From Hyperthermus sp. (GTDB taxonomy: Archaea > Thermoproteota > Thermoprotei_A > Sulfolobales > Pyrodictiaceae), in contig QNYQ01000020.1 in NCBI GenBank assembly GCA_003978665.1, forward strand, positions 1 through 44,222: a stretch of 44,222 bases of DNA. The letters are read 5' to 3'. Below, one piece after another: positions 25,008 to 34,051 of this stretch. The notes under the pieces were generated by a model that did no database searches, was not told where the DNA came from, and saw only the letters and a program-made list of their open reading frames with translations. The first letter of the stretch is position 1, and the number at the start of each line of letters is the position of its first letter. Made by a program: the position numbers and the translations under genes.

Positions 25008-25745
25008 CTACACAACTATACTCGCTTCATAACGATAACCAATCCCCGAAAAAGCTAAGGAAGCCATCACAGCGTCATCCTCGTCCTCTACCACGGCTAA
25101 AAGCAGCCTGCCACTGTAATCCGGCACCACAAATAACGCCCCTGAACGTAAGGCTTCACGAACACTCTCCCCTAGCAACCCGTGCATGACCAGTTGACGT
25201 GAGACTTTAAGGAAAGAATCAAAAACGGAATCAGTATCATCAAGAAACATGCCGGGAATGTTATCCAGAAGCATCACCAACATCTTGTGAACGAAATCTT
25301 GAGGCAAACGCTTATACAACCTAACCACGACAGCCCATAACCCATTAAGCATCCTTAAAGGAACCCTGTGATCGCCAACAATGATGCTGGAGCCCATAAT
25401 AGATGAGGCCGCAAGCTCGCTCGAATCCAAGCCAAAAAGACTCTGCCGCCTCAGCCTATCATGGCTAAACACGTCAACTATAATCCTTGACAAAATCCTC
25501 CTTAACCCCTCAGACGAATAAAACAGTCCACGGCCCTCAACCCTCACCACTACATCCTCAACAGCAGCCACCGAACCGGCCCCACAAGCTTCAACATGTA
25601 TGGGGGAATCAAAAGCAATAGCCATGCCGACACCTAGCATCGAAGGCAGCAAACCAATCACTCCATTAGCACTTAAAGACACGCATTTAGAAACCCCGGA
25701 AATCGTTAACACTATACCTCTATGAACGACCACTGTTGAAGCCAA
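25008..25745 (-). CDS. Unknown protein upstream of the Nudix gene
   Basis: 245 residues from a TTG. The N-terminal 80 residues are strand-like and hydrophobic (VVVHRGIVLTISG, GVIGLLPSMLGVGMAIAF). The middle is helical (LLRILSRIIVDVF, LNGLWAVVVRLYKRLP), and the end again strand-like (LFVVPDYSGRLLLAVVEDEDD). A tail near 227-243 reads FSGIGYRYEASIVV. No catalytic motif is visible. It sits 22 bases before the Nudix gene on the same strand, so they are probably co-transcribed. I do not recognise it. Confidence 0.72.
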   Translation of the reverse strand: MASTVVVHRGIVLTISGVSKCVSLSANGVIGLLPSMLGVGMAIAFDSPIHVEACGAGSVAAVEDVVVRVEGRGLFYSSEGLRRILSRIIVDVFSHDRLRRQSLFGLDSSELAASSIMGSSIIVGDHRVPLRMLNGLWAVVVRLYKRLPQDFVHKMLVMLLDNIPGMFLDDTDSVFDSFLKVSRQLVMHGLLGESVREALRSGALFVVPDYSGRLLLAVVEDEDDAVMASLAFSGIGYRYEASIVV

Positions 25746-25888
25746 GCCATTAAACCCCTACTAGAAGCCTAACAAGAACACAACAAGATTGAGAATTGAC
25801 AGCAAATAATATCAGAGTATTACCTTAACCACTGCCTACAAAGCACCAACATAACGAGCGATCCAAGCAACTGCAAAGCCCGAGAATA

Positions 25889-25939
25889 AGACCCTATAAC
25901 AGATAGCCTGACAGGCCAGAGGCTAGATAGGGTCTCACA
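25889..25939 (+). ncRNA. Candidate H/ACA-like guide RNA hairpin
   Basis: A perfect 9-bp lower stem (AGACCCTAT 25889-25897 with ATAGGGTCT 25927-25935) is followed one base later by ACA (25937-25939). Inside, TAGCC (25904-25908) pairs with GGCTA (25921-25925), with an asymmetric loop on the 5' side and a terminal loop carrying TGA ... AGA, compatible with a K-loop. The distance from upper stem to ACA (11-14 bases, depending on pairing) is slightly short of the usual 14-16. The rest of the 396-base gap 25746-26141 holds no other feature I can support. Confidence 0.38.
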
Positions 25940-26141
25940 GGAGAGGTAGGTAAAATCCACACACTTCAGGAGAATAGCGGAGGACAGTCATTGACTCCTA
26001 CTACACTATTACCGTTACGCGAGGATAACAAGCGCCTTTACTCTCACTCTCCTGAAGAGAAGCATCAACCACTACACTCCCATACCAGGACGGGCAGTCC
26101 AGATCCTTCCTGGATAAAGCTAGTAGGGAGAGACGATAATT

Positions 26142-26771
26142 ATGAAAGGAAAGTCTGACGAGGCACTAAGGAGAGCAAACAGCATCATACTACCCTTAAT
26201 GAGGGCTGCTAAAAGATATGAAAGGCTCATAGAAAACGTGAGAAGGAGGCCGGCAAGAATCCTAAACTACTATGTCACCGGCGACCACAGGGTTTACATG
26301 CTCTTAATAGATTTACCAGCATCCAATCCTCTCCTATTGGTACTGTACAGCTCAGTACAGGATACAAGACCCGTGGCCCCAAGCCAGTTAACGCGAAGAT
26401 ACATGAGAATGAGAAGGATTATTGAAAAATGGAGGGGGAAGCTCTTCGTAACCGCTGACATAGTATACCTATACTTGACCAAAGCAAGGCTGACGAGACC
26501 AGCCTATCGTTTAGCCAAGGAGATGAGACTCTATGTAGCCCTCAGCGTAGAAAAAGCACGCGAAATGCTATCAAAATATCTTATCAAGAGGTATAATAGG
26601 CTCAAAAAGACCAAAGAGAGGAGATCCAGACCGGAACTCTTAGCCCTGTTGAAAAACATGCTCTATCACATGAGCCAAGAAATCAGTGTAGGGAAGCCCT
26701 TGATTAGGGACGGTACTTTACAGTATCCCACACGCCTTATATATAGTAATTCTCACAGCAACAACAGCTAG
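26142..26771 (+). CDS. Unknown basic protein
   Basis: 209 residues, rich in Arg and Lys, mostly helical. A short strand-rich part (RVYMLLIDLPASNPLLLVLYSS) sits near residues 50-70. A very basic stretch (KRYNRLKKTKERRSRPE) near 148-164 suggests nucleic acid binding (inference only). The start ATG follows GTAGGGAGAG, an acceptable SD. It has no known motif or membrane segment. The gene stands alone between two long gaps, and the last residues (SNSHSNNS) look like untidy read-out. Confidence 0.62.
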   Translation: MKGKSDEALRRANSIILPLMRAAKRYERLIENVRRRPARILNYYVTGDHRVYMLLIDLPASNPLLLVLYSSVQDTRPVAPSQLTRRYMRMRRIIEKWRGKLFVTADIVYLYLTKARLTRPAYRLAKEMRLYVALSVEKAREMLSKYLIKRYNRLKKTKERRSRPELLALLKNMLYHMSQEISVGKPLIRDGTLQYPTRLIYSNSHSNNS

Positions 26772-28094
26772 TACCGTGAAAACAGTCATGACTATAACAC
26801 AGCCCACGTAGTGCTACACGGCATAGTATCAGCATACATATCCTCGCTAGTATCAATCATGCTTCACTCCTCGCAGAAACAATTATGGTCAGGAAACATG
26901 ATGCATGTGTAACCATGCTTGCCCCCTGCTTGATAAGAATTACGTGGATGCTCCTGCCCCCTGATCACGCCGACAAGAGCTCCCTTAAGCCACCTATAAC
27001 ACATGTAGCCGATTATGTCAGAGATTTTATTCATGAACCGTTAGAGAGGTGGCAAAAGCTTATCCATATCATTTGCGCCACCATACCAAAGCACAACCCC
27101 TACCTAAGACCATGGAATAGCCAACTACTGGCCTAGGCTAGGATTATTTTATAATGCGGCATTAGAGTGGTGTTTTTCCATTCTATTCCACAATCGCCTG
27201 TCTCACTATCGCTCTCCGACTACTTCAACTGACATATATGTAAATTCACGTGTTCAAGTCTAGGCTTTTTGAACCAAACCTTGCTCCACATGAACAAGTT
27301 GTAACATGCATTACTGCATTATCTTAAAACGCTTCAGGAGAGCCAAGAGCGGCAAGCCTTGGAGAGGACGCCTTCGCCTGAATTCAAGCTCGTGTAGTCT
27401 CCATAGTTGTATCTTAAAACAACTACTAGAAATCTTATCTAGATATATTGTGTAGTTTTGTAAGATTCTTGCTAGGATTCTTGTGTTACCTTAGTCTTTA
27501 ATTTGGCTTGTTAGAAGGGATCTTTTAGGAAGTGGCTCCTGGTGATGGCAAGGATGTAAGCGATGAGAGTGAAGGGTCTTGTCGCTCTTGAGCATTGGCC
27601 TTAGGTTGAGAGTGTGGTTGCAGAGGTTTGTGGGAGAACGGGAGCGTGTAGTTGATGATGGAATTGATTTAAAAAGCGTCTTGGAGAGTGTTTGATGAAA
27701 CTCCACGAGGCTTAGAGTCTATGTAGATTAATTGGGCAGTCTTGCCCGTCAGATCCAATGTGCTAAGAGAAGACAGATCTATTCGCGTTGGGCGAGTTGT
27801 TTGACTTATACCATCGGATTACCCGGGGAAGAGCCGAAGGTTCAATGCTTGTCTTCTTCGTTGTCCTACTTCTTCAAGCTACGAGTATGCAGAATGGTCT
27901 TTAGAGAGCCCTGTGTTATCGTGAGGAGTAATATAGTGTGGTGGAGCGTATACTGGCGTGGGATCAGGTCATGTGAGACGAGAATCCTGGTGTGTTAGCA
28001 GGCATATGTTTTCCTTTCGAACTGCTTATGACTACTAGCTCAATTTATTAGGTTGGGCTAGCTGAGTGAAAATCGTCTTCATGGGAGGTCTTTC
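26772..28094. other. 1.3-kb gap without a recognisable gene
   Basis: Short ORFs here have no SD, no familiar motif and odd composition. Parts, especially 27240-27500, look more AT-rich than the flanks. Visible structure: two ATCTTAAAAC (TATA-like) copies at 27321-27330 and 27411-27420; a nested hairpin (TTCAGG 27333-27338 with CCTGAA 27377-27382, and CCAAG 27343-27347 with CTTGG 27358-27362); and a 7-bp hairpin 27404-27425. Between about 27560 and 27900 short open stretches in changing frames (for example ERERVVDDGIDLKSVLESV) could be remnants of a decayed gene. I cannot assign it. Confidence 0.5.
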
Positions 28095-28748
28095 GTGGGC
28101 GAGCACTCTTTCGTTGATGTTGCTTCTAAAGTTATAGGGGCTGTTGGCGTGCTGAAGGAGCTTCCGCGTACTGGTTGGCTTCTTAGGGGTGTTCCAAGCG
28201 CTGTTGCAGAGACTGTTGCAGCCCATTCTTTTGAGTCTGCTATTATTGCTTTCTTATTGTCGTTGGAGTTTAAGCGTGGCTGTGGCCTGGAGGTAGATCC
28301 TTTGAAGGCATCGTTGATAGCGTTGTTTCATGATATTGGTGAAGCCTATATTGGTGATATTGTTAAGAGAGCTTCCCGGCTCATAGGGGAGTCTGTGAAG
28401 GACGAGCTGGAGCTCAAGGTTATTGAGGAAGAGTATGGAGGATCCTCTCCAGTGTATAGTATTGTGAAGGAGTATGTTTCACGAGAGTCTCTTGAAGCAA
28501 GAGTTGCTAGACTGGCTGAGTCTCTCTCGACGCTTGTTCAATCATATAGGTATGTAGCATCTGGCTATATGGCTGTATGTGAGATCCTCGCATCAATGTA
28601 CGAGAAGCTTCGCAGGGATGCCGAAGAGTTTTCGTCAGAGTGCGTGGCTAGGCTTTTTGAGCTGGTAGATCTCCTTATGGAGCGTGACGATATTTTTGGG
28701 AAGTGCTATCAAGTGGCCGGGAGCCCCGAGGTCACGGAAGCCCGCTAG
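28095..28748 (+). CDS. HD-domain hydrolase, YfbR-like 5'-nucleotidase
   Basis: 217 residues. LPRTGWLLRG (23-32) fits the RxxW-type segment of the YfbR family. His44 (AAHSFESA), His79-Asp80 (FHDIGEAYIGDI) and Glu83 form the HD metal site. The final Asp of HD proteins is Glu142 here (RLAESLSTLV), unless the alignment by eye is shifted. The family removes phosphate from deoxynucleoside monophosphates. The start is GTG with a strong GGAGGT SD seven bases upstream (28084-28089). An ATG at 28081 is in another frame. Confidence 0.85.
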   Translation: MGEHSFVDVASKVIGAVGVLKELPRTGWLLRGVPSAVAETVAAHSFESAIIAFLLSLEFKRGCGLEVDPLKASLIALFHDIGEAYIGDIVKRASRLIGESVKDELELKVIEEEYGGSSPVYSIVKEYVSRESLEARVARLAESLSTLVQSYRYVASGYMAVCEILASMYEKLRRDAEEFSSECVARLFELVDLLMERDDIFGKCYQVAGSPEVTEAR

Positions 28749-28804
28749 AGTAGCGGTCTCCCTCGGGTGTCGCGGTATCCAGCGCTAGATCCTCAAGCCA
28801 TCAT

Positions 28805-28815
28805 GGCTTAAATAG
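28805..28815 (+). promoter_or_regulatory. TATA element identical to that of the 5S rRNA gene
   Basis: GGCTTAAATAG occurs here and at 35630-35640 before the 5S rRNA gene. The distance from its first base to the RNA is 39 in the 5S case. The same distance here lands on 28844, two to three bases before box C of the candidate sRNA. Confidence 0.55.
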
Positions 28816-28844
28816 TGTTTTCTCCTAGGCTCCTCCCGTTCTCT

Positions 28845-28905
28845 TAATGGTGCTGAGTCTCCTTCACTGAGCTCTGGCAGTGATGTATCGGATTTCGGCT
28901 GAGAA
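28845..28905 (+). ncRNA. Candidate box C/D guide RNA
   Basis: Order of elements: box C-like ATGGTGC (28847-28853, five of seven); a 13-base guide; D' CTGA (28867-28870); a nine-base spacer; C' GTGATGT (28880-28886, six of seven); a 12-base guide (28887-28898); and D CTGA (28899-28902). CTT before box C can pair with AAG after box D. By the fifth-base rule the targets would be G opposite base 28862 and A opposite base 28894; I did not identify the target RNAs. It sits in the convergent gap between the HD and valS genes with its own TATA. Confidence 0.5.
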
Positions 28906-28911
28906 GTTGTG

Positions 28912-31380
28912 CTACACTATGAATACTTCATCGCCTATTCTTTCTGCTTCGGGCGGCGGGTCTCCTGCTATGATTTTTGCCTTATGCATATCGCTTAGAT
29001 CTCTCGTATATGCCGATAGCTTACTTGCCACTATAATTGTCCTCTCCTTTATTGGCTCCGAGAGTTTGAGGTTGTTCTTCTTTTTCCAGGACCATACTGC
29101 AGTATTGACTGAAATTAGCTTATCGAAGTCGGCAGCTCTCTCCTCCACTCCCTCGCTAATGCTTGAGGGGAATGGTTGTTTATGCACGCTTACTCCGTAT
29201 AGTCTCCGATATAATGCGTCTGTTATGAAAGGCAGTACTGGTGCGAGCATTCTGAGTATTGCATCGAGTGTAGTGTGTAACGTGTACCATGCTCCCTTCT
29301 GCTCCTCTAAGCTATATTCTAGGCCTCGGTTATATGCTCTCGTCTTCACTAGCTCTATGTAGTGTGATGCGAATATGTTCCATGTGAAATTGTAGAGCGT
29401 GTTTATGGGTTCGTAGACGTCTAGCTCCTGGCCGTAATAGAAGTCTACTCGACGTATTATCTGGTTTAGTTTACCGAGGAATGCCTTGTCAACGTCCCGA
29501 AGCCTATAGTCTCTAGGCTTTGGGAAGGAAGAGATGAATCTAGCTATGTTCCAGAGCTTGGTCAGGAACAGCTTGCCCGTCCTAATAATCTTTATGTTGA
29601 AGCGGTAGTCCTCCCCCAGCTTTGCAGCACTTGCCGCCCAGAACCGGAAGGCTTCTGCACCATACTCCTCAATGTATGGTTCCGGATCTATCACGTTCCC
29701 CAGGCTTTTATGCATAGCTCTACCTCTCTGGTCAAGCCCCATCCCCGTCACACGTACCCATCGGAAAGCAGGCTTGCCAGTTAACTGGTACACTCTAAGA
29801 GTCGTAAAGTGGAGCCATGTACGTATTATATCGTAGCCCTGCGGCCTTAGAGTATATGGTAGCTCTTCCTCTCGCGGGAATGCCTGCCTAAAGAGCTCAT
29901 TATCATACATGTAGCCCGACGCGTAAAGCACACTTATACTTGAATCAAACCATGTATCAAACACTCTTGTTTCTCCTTCGAGCTCGCTGGCTGGTGCACC
30001 ACAATGAGGACACTTATCCCATGGTGGTTCCTCCCGCCAAGGCCTATAGTATCGTCCGGGCTCTGGAAGAAGTTTGGAGCCACAGCGCTTACAAGTCCAT
30101 ATTGGTATCTCTGTGCCATAATAACGCGTCCTAGATATAGGCCAGTCACCCTTCAAGCTTCTTATCCAGTCTATAAGTTTCCTCCTATGCTTCTCGGGTT
30201 TGAAGATCATTTTCTGGGCCAACTTAAGCAAGGCTTCTTTATAAGCTATCTGCTTTAGGAAATACTCCTTTACATGCACGATCTCTATAGGTGTTTTACA
30301 CCTCCAGCACACAGGCACACTATGCTTTATCTCCTCCTTTTTTACTATGAGGCCTCGCGATTCAAGCTCCTTGACTATTCTCTCTCTAGCCTCCCTTACC
30401 GTTAAGCCTTTAAGGAGCCCGGCCTTCTCAGTCATAACGCCCTCTCTACTTATTATCGTTCTCGGTTCAAGCCCTAGCTCCCTGATTATAGTTACATCAG
30501 TCCAGTCGCCATAACTACTTATCATTACTAGCCCGGTACCAAACTCGGGCTTAGCTGCTGGGTGCTCTAGTATGGGAACCTTATACTCGTAGAGAGGTAC
30601 AACAGCGTGCCTGCCCTTGAGATGCTTATATCTCTTGTCCTCAGGGTTATAGATCACGGCTCTTGCAGCGCCTATGAGCTCGGGCCTAGTGGTAGCTATT
30701 ACGATGTCTTCGCCGGTCTCGTGCACCTTCCATTTGACGTAGTAAAGGTACCCTGTTTCATCCTTATGCTCTATTTCAGCCTCGCTTAGGCTTGTTCCGC
30801 AGCGTGGGCACCATGTTACGGGCTTCTCATCCTCGTAGATTAACCCTCTTCTCCAAAGCTCTATGAATGTTGCCTGTGTAATAGCCCTGTAGCGGGGGCT
30901 ATCGGTCCCCTCTTTCACGTAGGTAAAACTGCATCCTAGCCTCCTCCACAGCTTTACGAACTCGGCTTCTATAGCGTCAAGCTCTTTCATGCAAAGCTTA
31001 AGGAATTTCTCTCTGCCCTCTTTTGTTTTCGCCACTTCTTTCGCGAGAATATTGTATTTTTTCTCAACAGTCACCTCAACGGGCAGCCCGTTTCTGTCAG
31101 CATACCATGGTACTATTACGTGCCATCCTTTCATACGGAAGTATCTGGCTATCATATCTATCTGTGCATAGTGCGCGGCAGCACCCACGTGCCATTTTCC
31201 GCTAGGATATGGGGGTGGCGTATCTATTACAAGCACCTTTCCCTTGGGAGGGGTGAGCCTCTTCTCCCCTAACTCCCTCTCCCATATTTTTAGGAGCTCT
31301 ATCTCAATATCCTTGCTCCACCTATTCTCCTCAATCCTTGGCCTCAACGTGTACTCTGCGTTTCCGCTGGACGAAAGCAA
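28912..31380 (-). CDS. valS: Valyl-tRNA synthetase
   Basis: 822 residues. The class I signature is PPPYPSGKWHVGA (HIGH variant HVGA) and the KMSKS loop appears as RAMHKSLGN. Zinc-ribbon pairs WCPRCG, CWRCKTP, WTCKRCG and CPHCG lie in the editing and insertion parts. VTWCPRCGTSLSEAEIE and VFDTWFDSSISVLYASGY are typical of ValRS/IleRS, and the overall pattern fits ValRS. It charges tRNA-Val. The start is TTG 31380, or another TTG at 31347 (LRPRIEENRW), nearer the conserved start. Confidence 0.95.
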   Translation of the reverse strand: MLSSSGNAEYTLRPRIEENRWSKDIEIELLKIWERELGEKRLTPPKGKVLVIDTPPPYPSGKWHVGAAAHYAQIDMIARYFRMKGWHVIVPWYADRNGLPVEVTVEKKYNILAKEVAKTKEGREKFLKLCMKELDAIEAEFVKLWRRLGCSFTYVKEGTDSPRYRAITQATFIELWRRGLIYEDEKPVTWCPRCGTSLSEAEIEHKDETGYLYYVKWKVHETGEDIVIATTRPELIGAARAVIYNPEDKRYKHLKGRHAVVPLYEYKVPILEHPAAKPEFGTGLVMISSYGDWTDVTIIRELGLEPRTIISREGVMTEKAGLLKGLTVREARERIVKELESRGLIVKKEEIKHSVPVCWRCKTPIEIVHVKEYFLKQIAYKEALLKLAQKMIFKPEKHRRKLIDWIRSLKGDWPISRTRYYGTEIPIWTCKRCGSKLLPEPGRYYRPWREEPPWDKCPHCGAPASELEGETRVFDTWFDSSISVLYASGYMYDNELFRQAFPREEELPYTLRPQGYDIIRTWLHFTTLRVYQLTGKPAFRWVRVTGMGLDQRGRAMHKSLGNVIDPEPYIEEYGAEAFRFWAASAAKLGEDYRFNIKIIRTGKLFLTKLWNIARFISSFPKPRDYRLRDVDKAFLGKLNQIIRRVDFYYGQELDVYEPINTLYNFTWNIFASHYIELVKTRAYNRGLEYSLEEQKGAWYTLHTTLDAILRMLAPVLPFITDALYRRLYGVSVHKQPFPSSISEGVEERAADFDKLISVNTAVWSWKKKNNLKLSEPIKERTIIVASKLSAYTRDLSDMHKAKIIAGDPPPEAERIGDEVFIV

Positions 31381-31497
31381 CCACCCCCTAGCCGCGTGGC
31401 CCTCGCTGCCTCTACCTCCCTTCCCTTATAATGGTTTTAACTAGAGTCTCTCTCATGGCTGGGAAGAGGGCAGGAATCTGGAAGGGAGACTGGTAGG

Positions 31498-31515
31498 TTA
31501 CCGGCTTACCGGTAA
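31498..31515. repeat. 18-base inverted repeat between divergent valS and cren7
   Basis: TTACCGG (31498-31504) and CCGGTAA (31509-31515) are separated by CTTA. The element is also partly direct (TTACCGG occurs twice). It lies about 140 bases before cren7 and 120 bases before valS and could be a regulator site or a hairpin in a leader. Confidence 0.35.
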
Positions 31516-31651
31516 TACAGTTGTATTTCTATAGTGTGCTTTCGGGTTAGTTAACTCTCCTTCAGTACCCAAACGTAAAGTCTATAAGACTGTTCTGCTC
31601 TGTATCTACTCTGACTTGAGAGACAAAGAGTGGCTTCTGGGGTGAGGTATC

Positions 31652-31840
31652 ATGGCATGTGAAAAGAGTGTTAGGGTTCGTGACCCGACTACTGGCAAGG
31701 AGGCGGAGCTAGTTCCCATCAAGGTCTGGCAGCTCGCGCCAAGAGGTAGGAAGGGAGTAAAGATAGGTCTATTCAAGAGCCCGGAGACCGGCAAATACTT
31801 CCGTGCTAAGGTGCCCGACGACTACCCCATATGCAGCTAA
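31652..31840 (+). CDS. cren7: Chromatin protein Cren7
   Basis: 62 residues. [17 protein letters not shown] followed by [19 protein letters not shown] and KVPDDYPI is the Cren7 signature (Crenarchaeota). The protein is a small SH3-like fold that binds the minor groove of double-stranded DNA and compacts the chromosome at high temperature. The start ATG follows GGGGTGAGGT. A TATA-like CTATAAG lies near 31580. A T-run (31872-31877) after the stop may end the transcript. Confidence 0.97.
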   Translation: MACEKSVRVRDPTTGKEAELVPIKVWQLAPRGRKGVKIGLFKSPETGKYFRAKVPDDYPICS

Positions 31841-32075
31841 CACTCCTAGCCTCGACGACTGCAAACCCGTGTTTTTTATAGCGCCTCTACCCCCGAATCC
31901 TCCTTCTTCCCTGAGATGCTCGCATTCCTCTGCTTCTCGCATCGCTGTATGAGGCTTGTTTAGTGCGTCTGCTGCACTGGCCACGGTCGTGACTATATGT
32001 GTTTCCTTCTCTCTTAGGAAATGTGCGCAAGGCTTTAGTGTTTAGCCCACACCTTGGTTTACTGGGGATATTATT

Positions 32076-33095
32076 GTGGCTATAGTGGAAACGTGCAGTG
32101 CCTCTGCTCCGGCCAAGGTCATAATTACTGGTGAACACTGGGTGGTACATGGATCAGCTGCACTTGCAGCTGCCGTGGGCTTACGGTCTAGGGTTAAATG
32201 CATGGAGGCTAGGGGGCCAGGAATCACGATTAAGAGCTTACGATTAGGCTCATTCACTTTCACTCTGGGTCAGGATAGCTGCAGGGGGCCTCATTGCGGC
32301 TTTTACTATGCTGCTTCCCGCATAGTAGAAGTTTGTGGCGAGGCTAAACCGGCTACATGCATAGTGGATTCAGACATACCAATAGGTGCAGGGCTTGGGA
32401 GCAGTGCCTCGGTGGCTGTCTCCTTCTCAGCAGCATATCTTGCACTCTGCAGGGGAGGGAAAGACCTATCCTTAAGTGATGTCAGTAATGCAGCATCGGG
32501 TTTTGAGAAGTTCGTTCATGGTAACCCAAGTGGCATAGATACCGCTGTCGTTCTTCACGGCGGCTTCATAGTGTATCGCAGGGGCGAAGGCATAATTATG
32601 AGGATTAATGAATCCTTAGCTGATACAGATGCAGTAGTGTTGATCGTGGATACTGGGATAGCAAGGTCAACCAAGGAGGCTGTGGCAGCATTTACCCAAA
32701 ACCTGTCAAGACTAGGGTCTTTCTCGAAAATACTCGTGAACCTCGCAGAGCAAATAACGTGGGAGGTTGTGGGCTCACTTAAGGCTCGTGACACTAAGCG
32801 CTTAGGCAGCCTCCTCTATTTATCGCATGGCCTCCTTTCAGCTCTCGGTGTATCCCACGAGAAGCTTGAGGAAATAGTTCAAGCAGCCCGTGCTGAGGGA
32901 GCGCTCGGAGCAAAACTCACTGGTGCTGGTATGGGCGGTACAGCACTGGTTTTAGCTGCGCGTGAGCACTCGCACCGTTTAGAGAAGATCTATGAGTCGA
33001 AGGGGTTCAAGGTCTATAAAGCAACACTAGGTGTCCCCGGGCTACAAATTAACTGTGATGTCTCCGGTAGAGCAGCGATGGTGGAAGGTACTTAG
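32076..33095 (+). CDS. mvk: Mevalonate kinase
   Basis: 339 residues, GHMP kinase fold. APAKVIITGEHWVVHG is the N-terminal motif 1, IPIGAGLGSSASVAVS (102-117) is the ATP-binding motif 2 and AKLTGAGMGGTALVL is motif 3. FVHGNPSGIDTAV carries the catalytic Asp155. It phosphorylates mevalonate, a step toward isoprenoid lipids. The start is GTG. It is followed 15 bases later by the methionine aminopeptidase gene, and the two probably share an mRNA. Confidence 0.95.
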   Translation: MAIVETCSASAPAKVIITGEHWVVHGSAALAAAVGLRSRVKCMEARGPGITIKSLRLGSFTFTLGQDSCRGPHCGFYYAASRIVEVCGEAKPATCIVDSDIPIGAGLGSSASVAVSFSAAYLALCRGGKDLSLSDVSNAASGFEKFVHGNPSGIDTAVVLHGGFIVYRRGEGIIMRINESLADTDAVVLIVDTGIARSTKEAVAAFTQNLSRLGSFSKILVNLAEQITWEVVGSLKARDTKRLGSLLYLSHGLLSALGVSHEKLEEIVQAARAEGALGAKLTGAGMGGTALVLAAREHSHRLEKIYESKGFKVYKATLGVPGLQINCDVSGRAAMVEGT

Positions 33096-33110
33096 TAGGG
33101 TGCCGATACC

Positions 33111-34013
33111 ATGGAGGGTTTTCAAGAGTACGTTCTGGCCGGGAAAATCGCATCAAAGGTGCGGGAAAATGTTACGAGGACCGTAAAGCCTGGCCTAAAG
33201 CTGATCGATATATGCAACATGGCCGAGTACACGATTAGAGAGCTTGGAGGACAACCCGCCTTCCCCTGCAACATATCAATAAACCATATCGCAGCACACT
33301 ACACCCCCCTCATCAACGATGAGATGGTCGTACCCGAAGAGAGTGTTGTGAAGATAGATATAGGCGTACACGTCAACGGTTACATTGCCGATACAGCTAT
33401 CACCATAAACTTTAACGATAAGTATGCCCCACTTGTTGAAGCGGTACGTGAAGCACTCGATAAGGCTATAGAAACCGTAAGGCCTGGGGCTCCCTTCTCC
33501 GTGACAGGTAAGGCTATAGAATCGACTATAAAGGGATACGGGTTTAAGCCAATAGTCAACCTTGGGGGCCATAGCCTGGGTAGGTTCCGGGTTCATGCTG
33601 GAGAAAGTATCCCTAACGTCTACGATCCCTTAGTTACAGGGAGATACGAGAAAGGAAAGGCCTACGCTATAGAACCCTTCGGCACGACAGGACGTGGCGT
33701 GGTTTACGAGGAAAGGCTCACTACAATATATGCCCTAGTAAGGCCTAATCTTAAGAGGAGGCTGGATCCTACTTCACGCAAGCTACTCTATGCTATAATG
33801 GATAGATTCAAGAGCCTCCCCTTCACGGAGAGATGGTTGAGTGATGTGGTTAATGATGTCAAGACGCTTAGGAGAACACTGGAACGATTGGCTAAAATGG
33901 GATTTCTGATGAAGTACCCGGTGCTCGTTGAGCGAAGCGGTAGCGTGGTGGCTCAGTTTGAGCACACAGTGCTCGTAAGCGACTCTGGAGAAGTAATAGT
34001 TACTACACTCTAG
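33111..34013 (+). CDS. map: Methionine aminopeptidase type II
   Basis: 300 residues. Metal ligands in order are Asp in KIDIGVHVNGYIADTA (two Asp), His in NLGGHSLGRFRVHAGE, Glu in YAIEPFGTTG and Glu in VAQFEHTVLV. An insert of about 60 residues between the last two marks type II. It removes the N-terminal Met from new proteins. The start ATG follows GGGTGCCG. It is placed between mevalonate kinase and DUF1512 genes, all on the plus strand. Confidence 0.95.
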   Translation: MEGFQEYVLAGKIASKVRENVTRTVKPGLKLIDICNMAEYTIRELGGQPAFPCNISINHIAAHYTPLINDEMVVPEESVVKIDIGVHVNGYIADTAITINFNDKYAPLVEAVREALDKAIETVRPGAPFSVTGKAIESTIKGYGFKPIVNLGGHSLGRFRVHAGESIPNVYDPLVTGRYEKGKAYAIEPFGTTGRGVVYEERLTTIYALVRPNLKRRLDPTSRKLLYAIMDRFKSLPFTERWLSDVVNDVKTLRRTLERLAKMGFLMKYPVLVERSGSVVAQFEHTVLVSDSGEVIVTTL

Positions 34014-34051
34014 CAGTTCCTAATACAGCCTTGAAGCAGCTGGTGTCCTCC

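Noticed and set aside
26885-27136. 83-codon plus-strand frame in the long gap
   Set aside because: No SD, no motif, odd composition (many Pro, His, Cys); not enough to call a gene.
27245-27270. tRNA T-loop-like GTTCAAGTC
   Set aside because: Flanking bases do not form a T-stem and no acceptor stem is present.
27310-27425. Two ATCTTAAAAC copies considered as a CRISPR repeat
   Set aside because: Only 10 bases and two copies; no array and no cas genes.
27732-27998. 88-codon plus-strand frame in the long gap
   Set aside because: No SD; a neighbouring frame looks as gene-like. At best part of a decayed gene.
28880-29362. 160-codon plus-strand frame over the valS 3' end
   Set aside because: Antisense to ValRS; Ser/Leu-rich shadow without SD.
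31887-32150. 87-codon minus-strand frame before the mevalonate kinase gene
   Set aside because: Overlaps the mevalonate kinase start; Arg/Ser-rich without motif.
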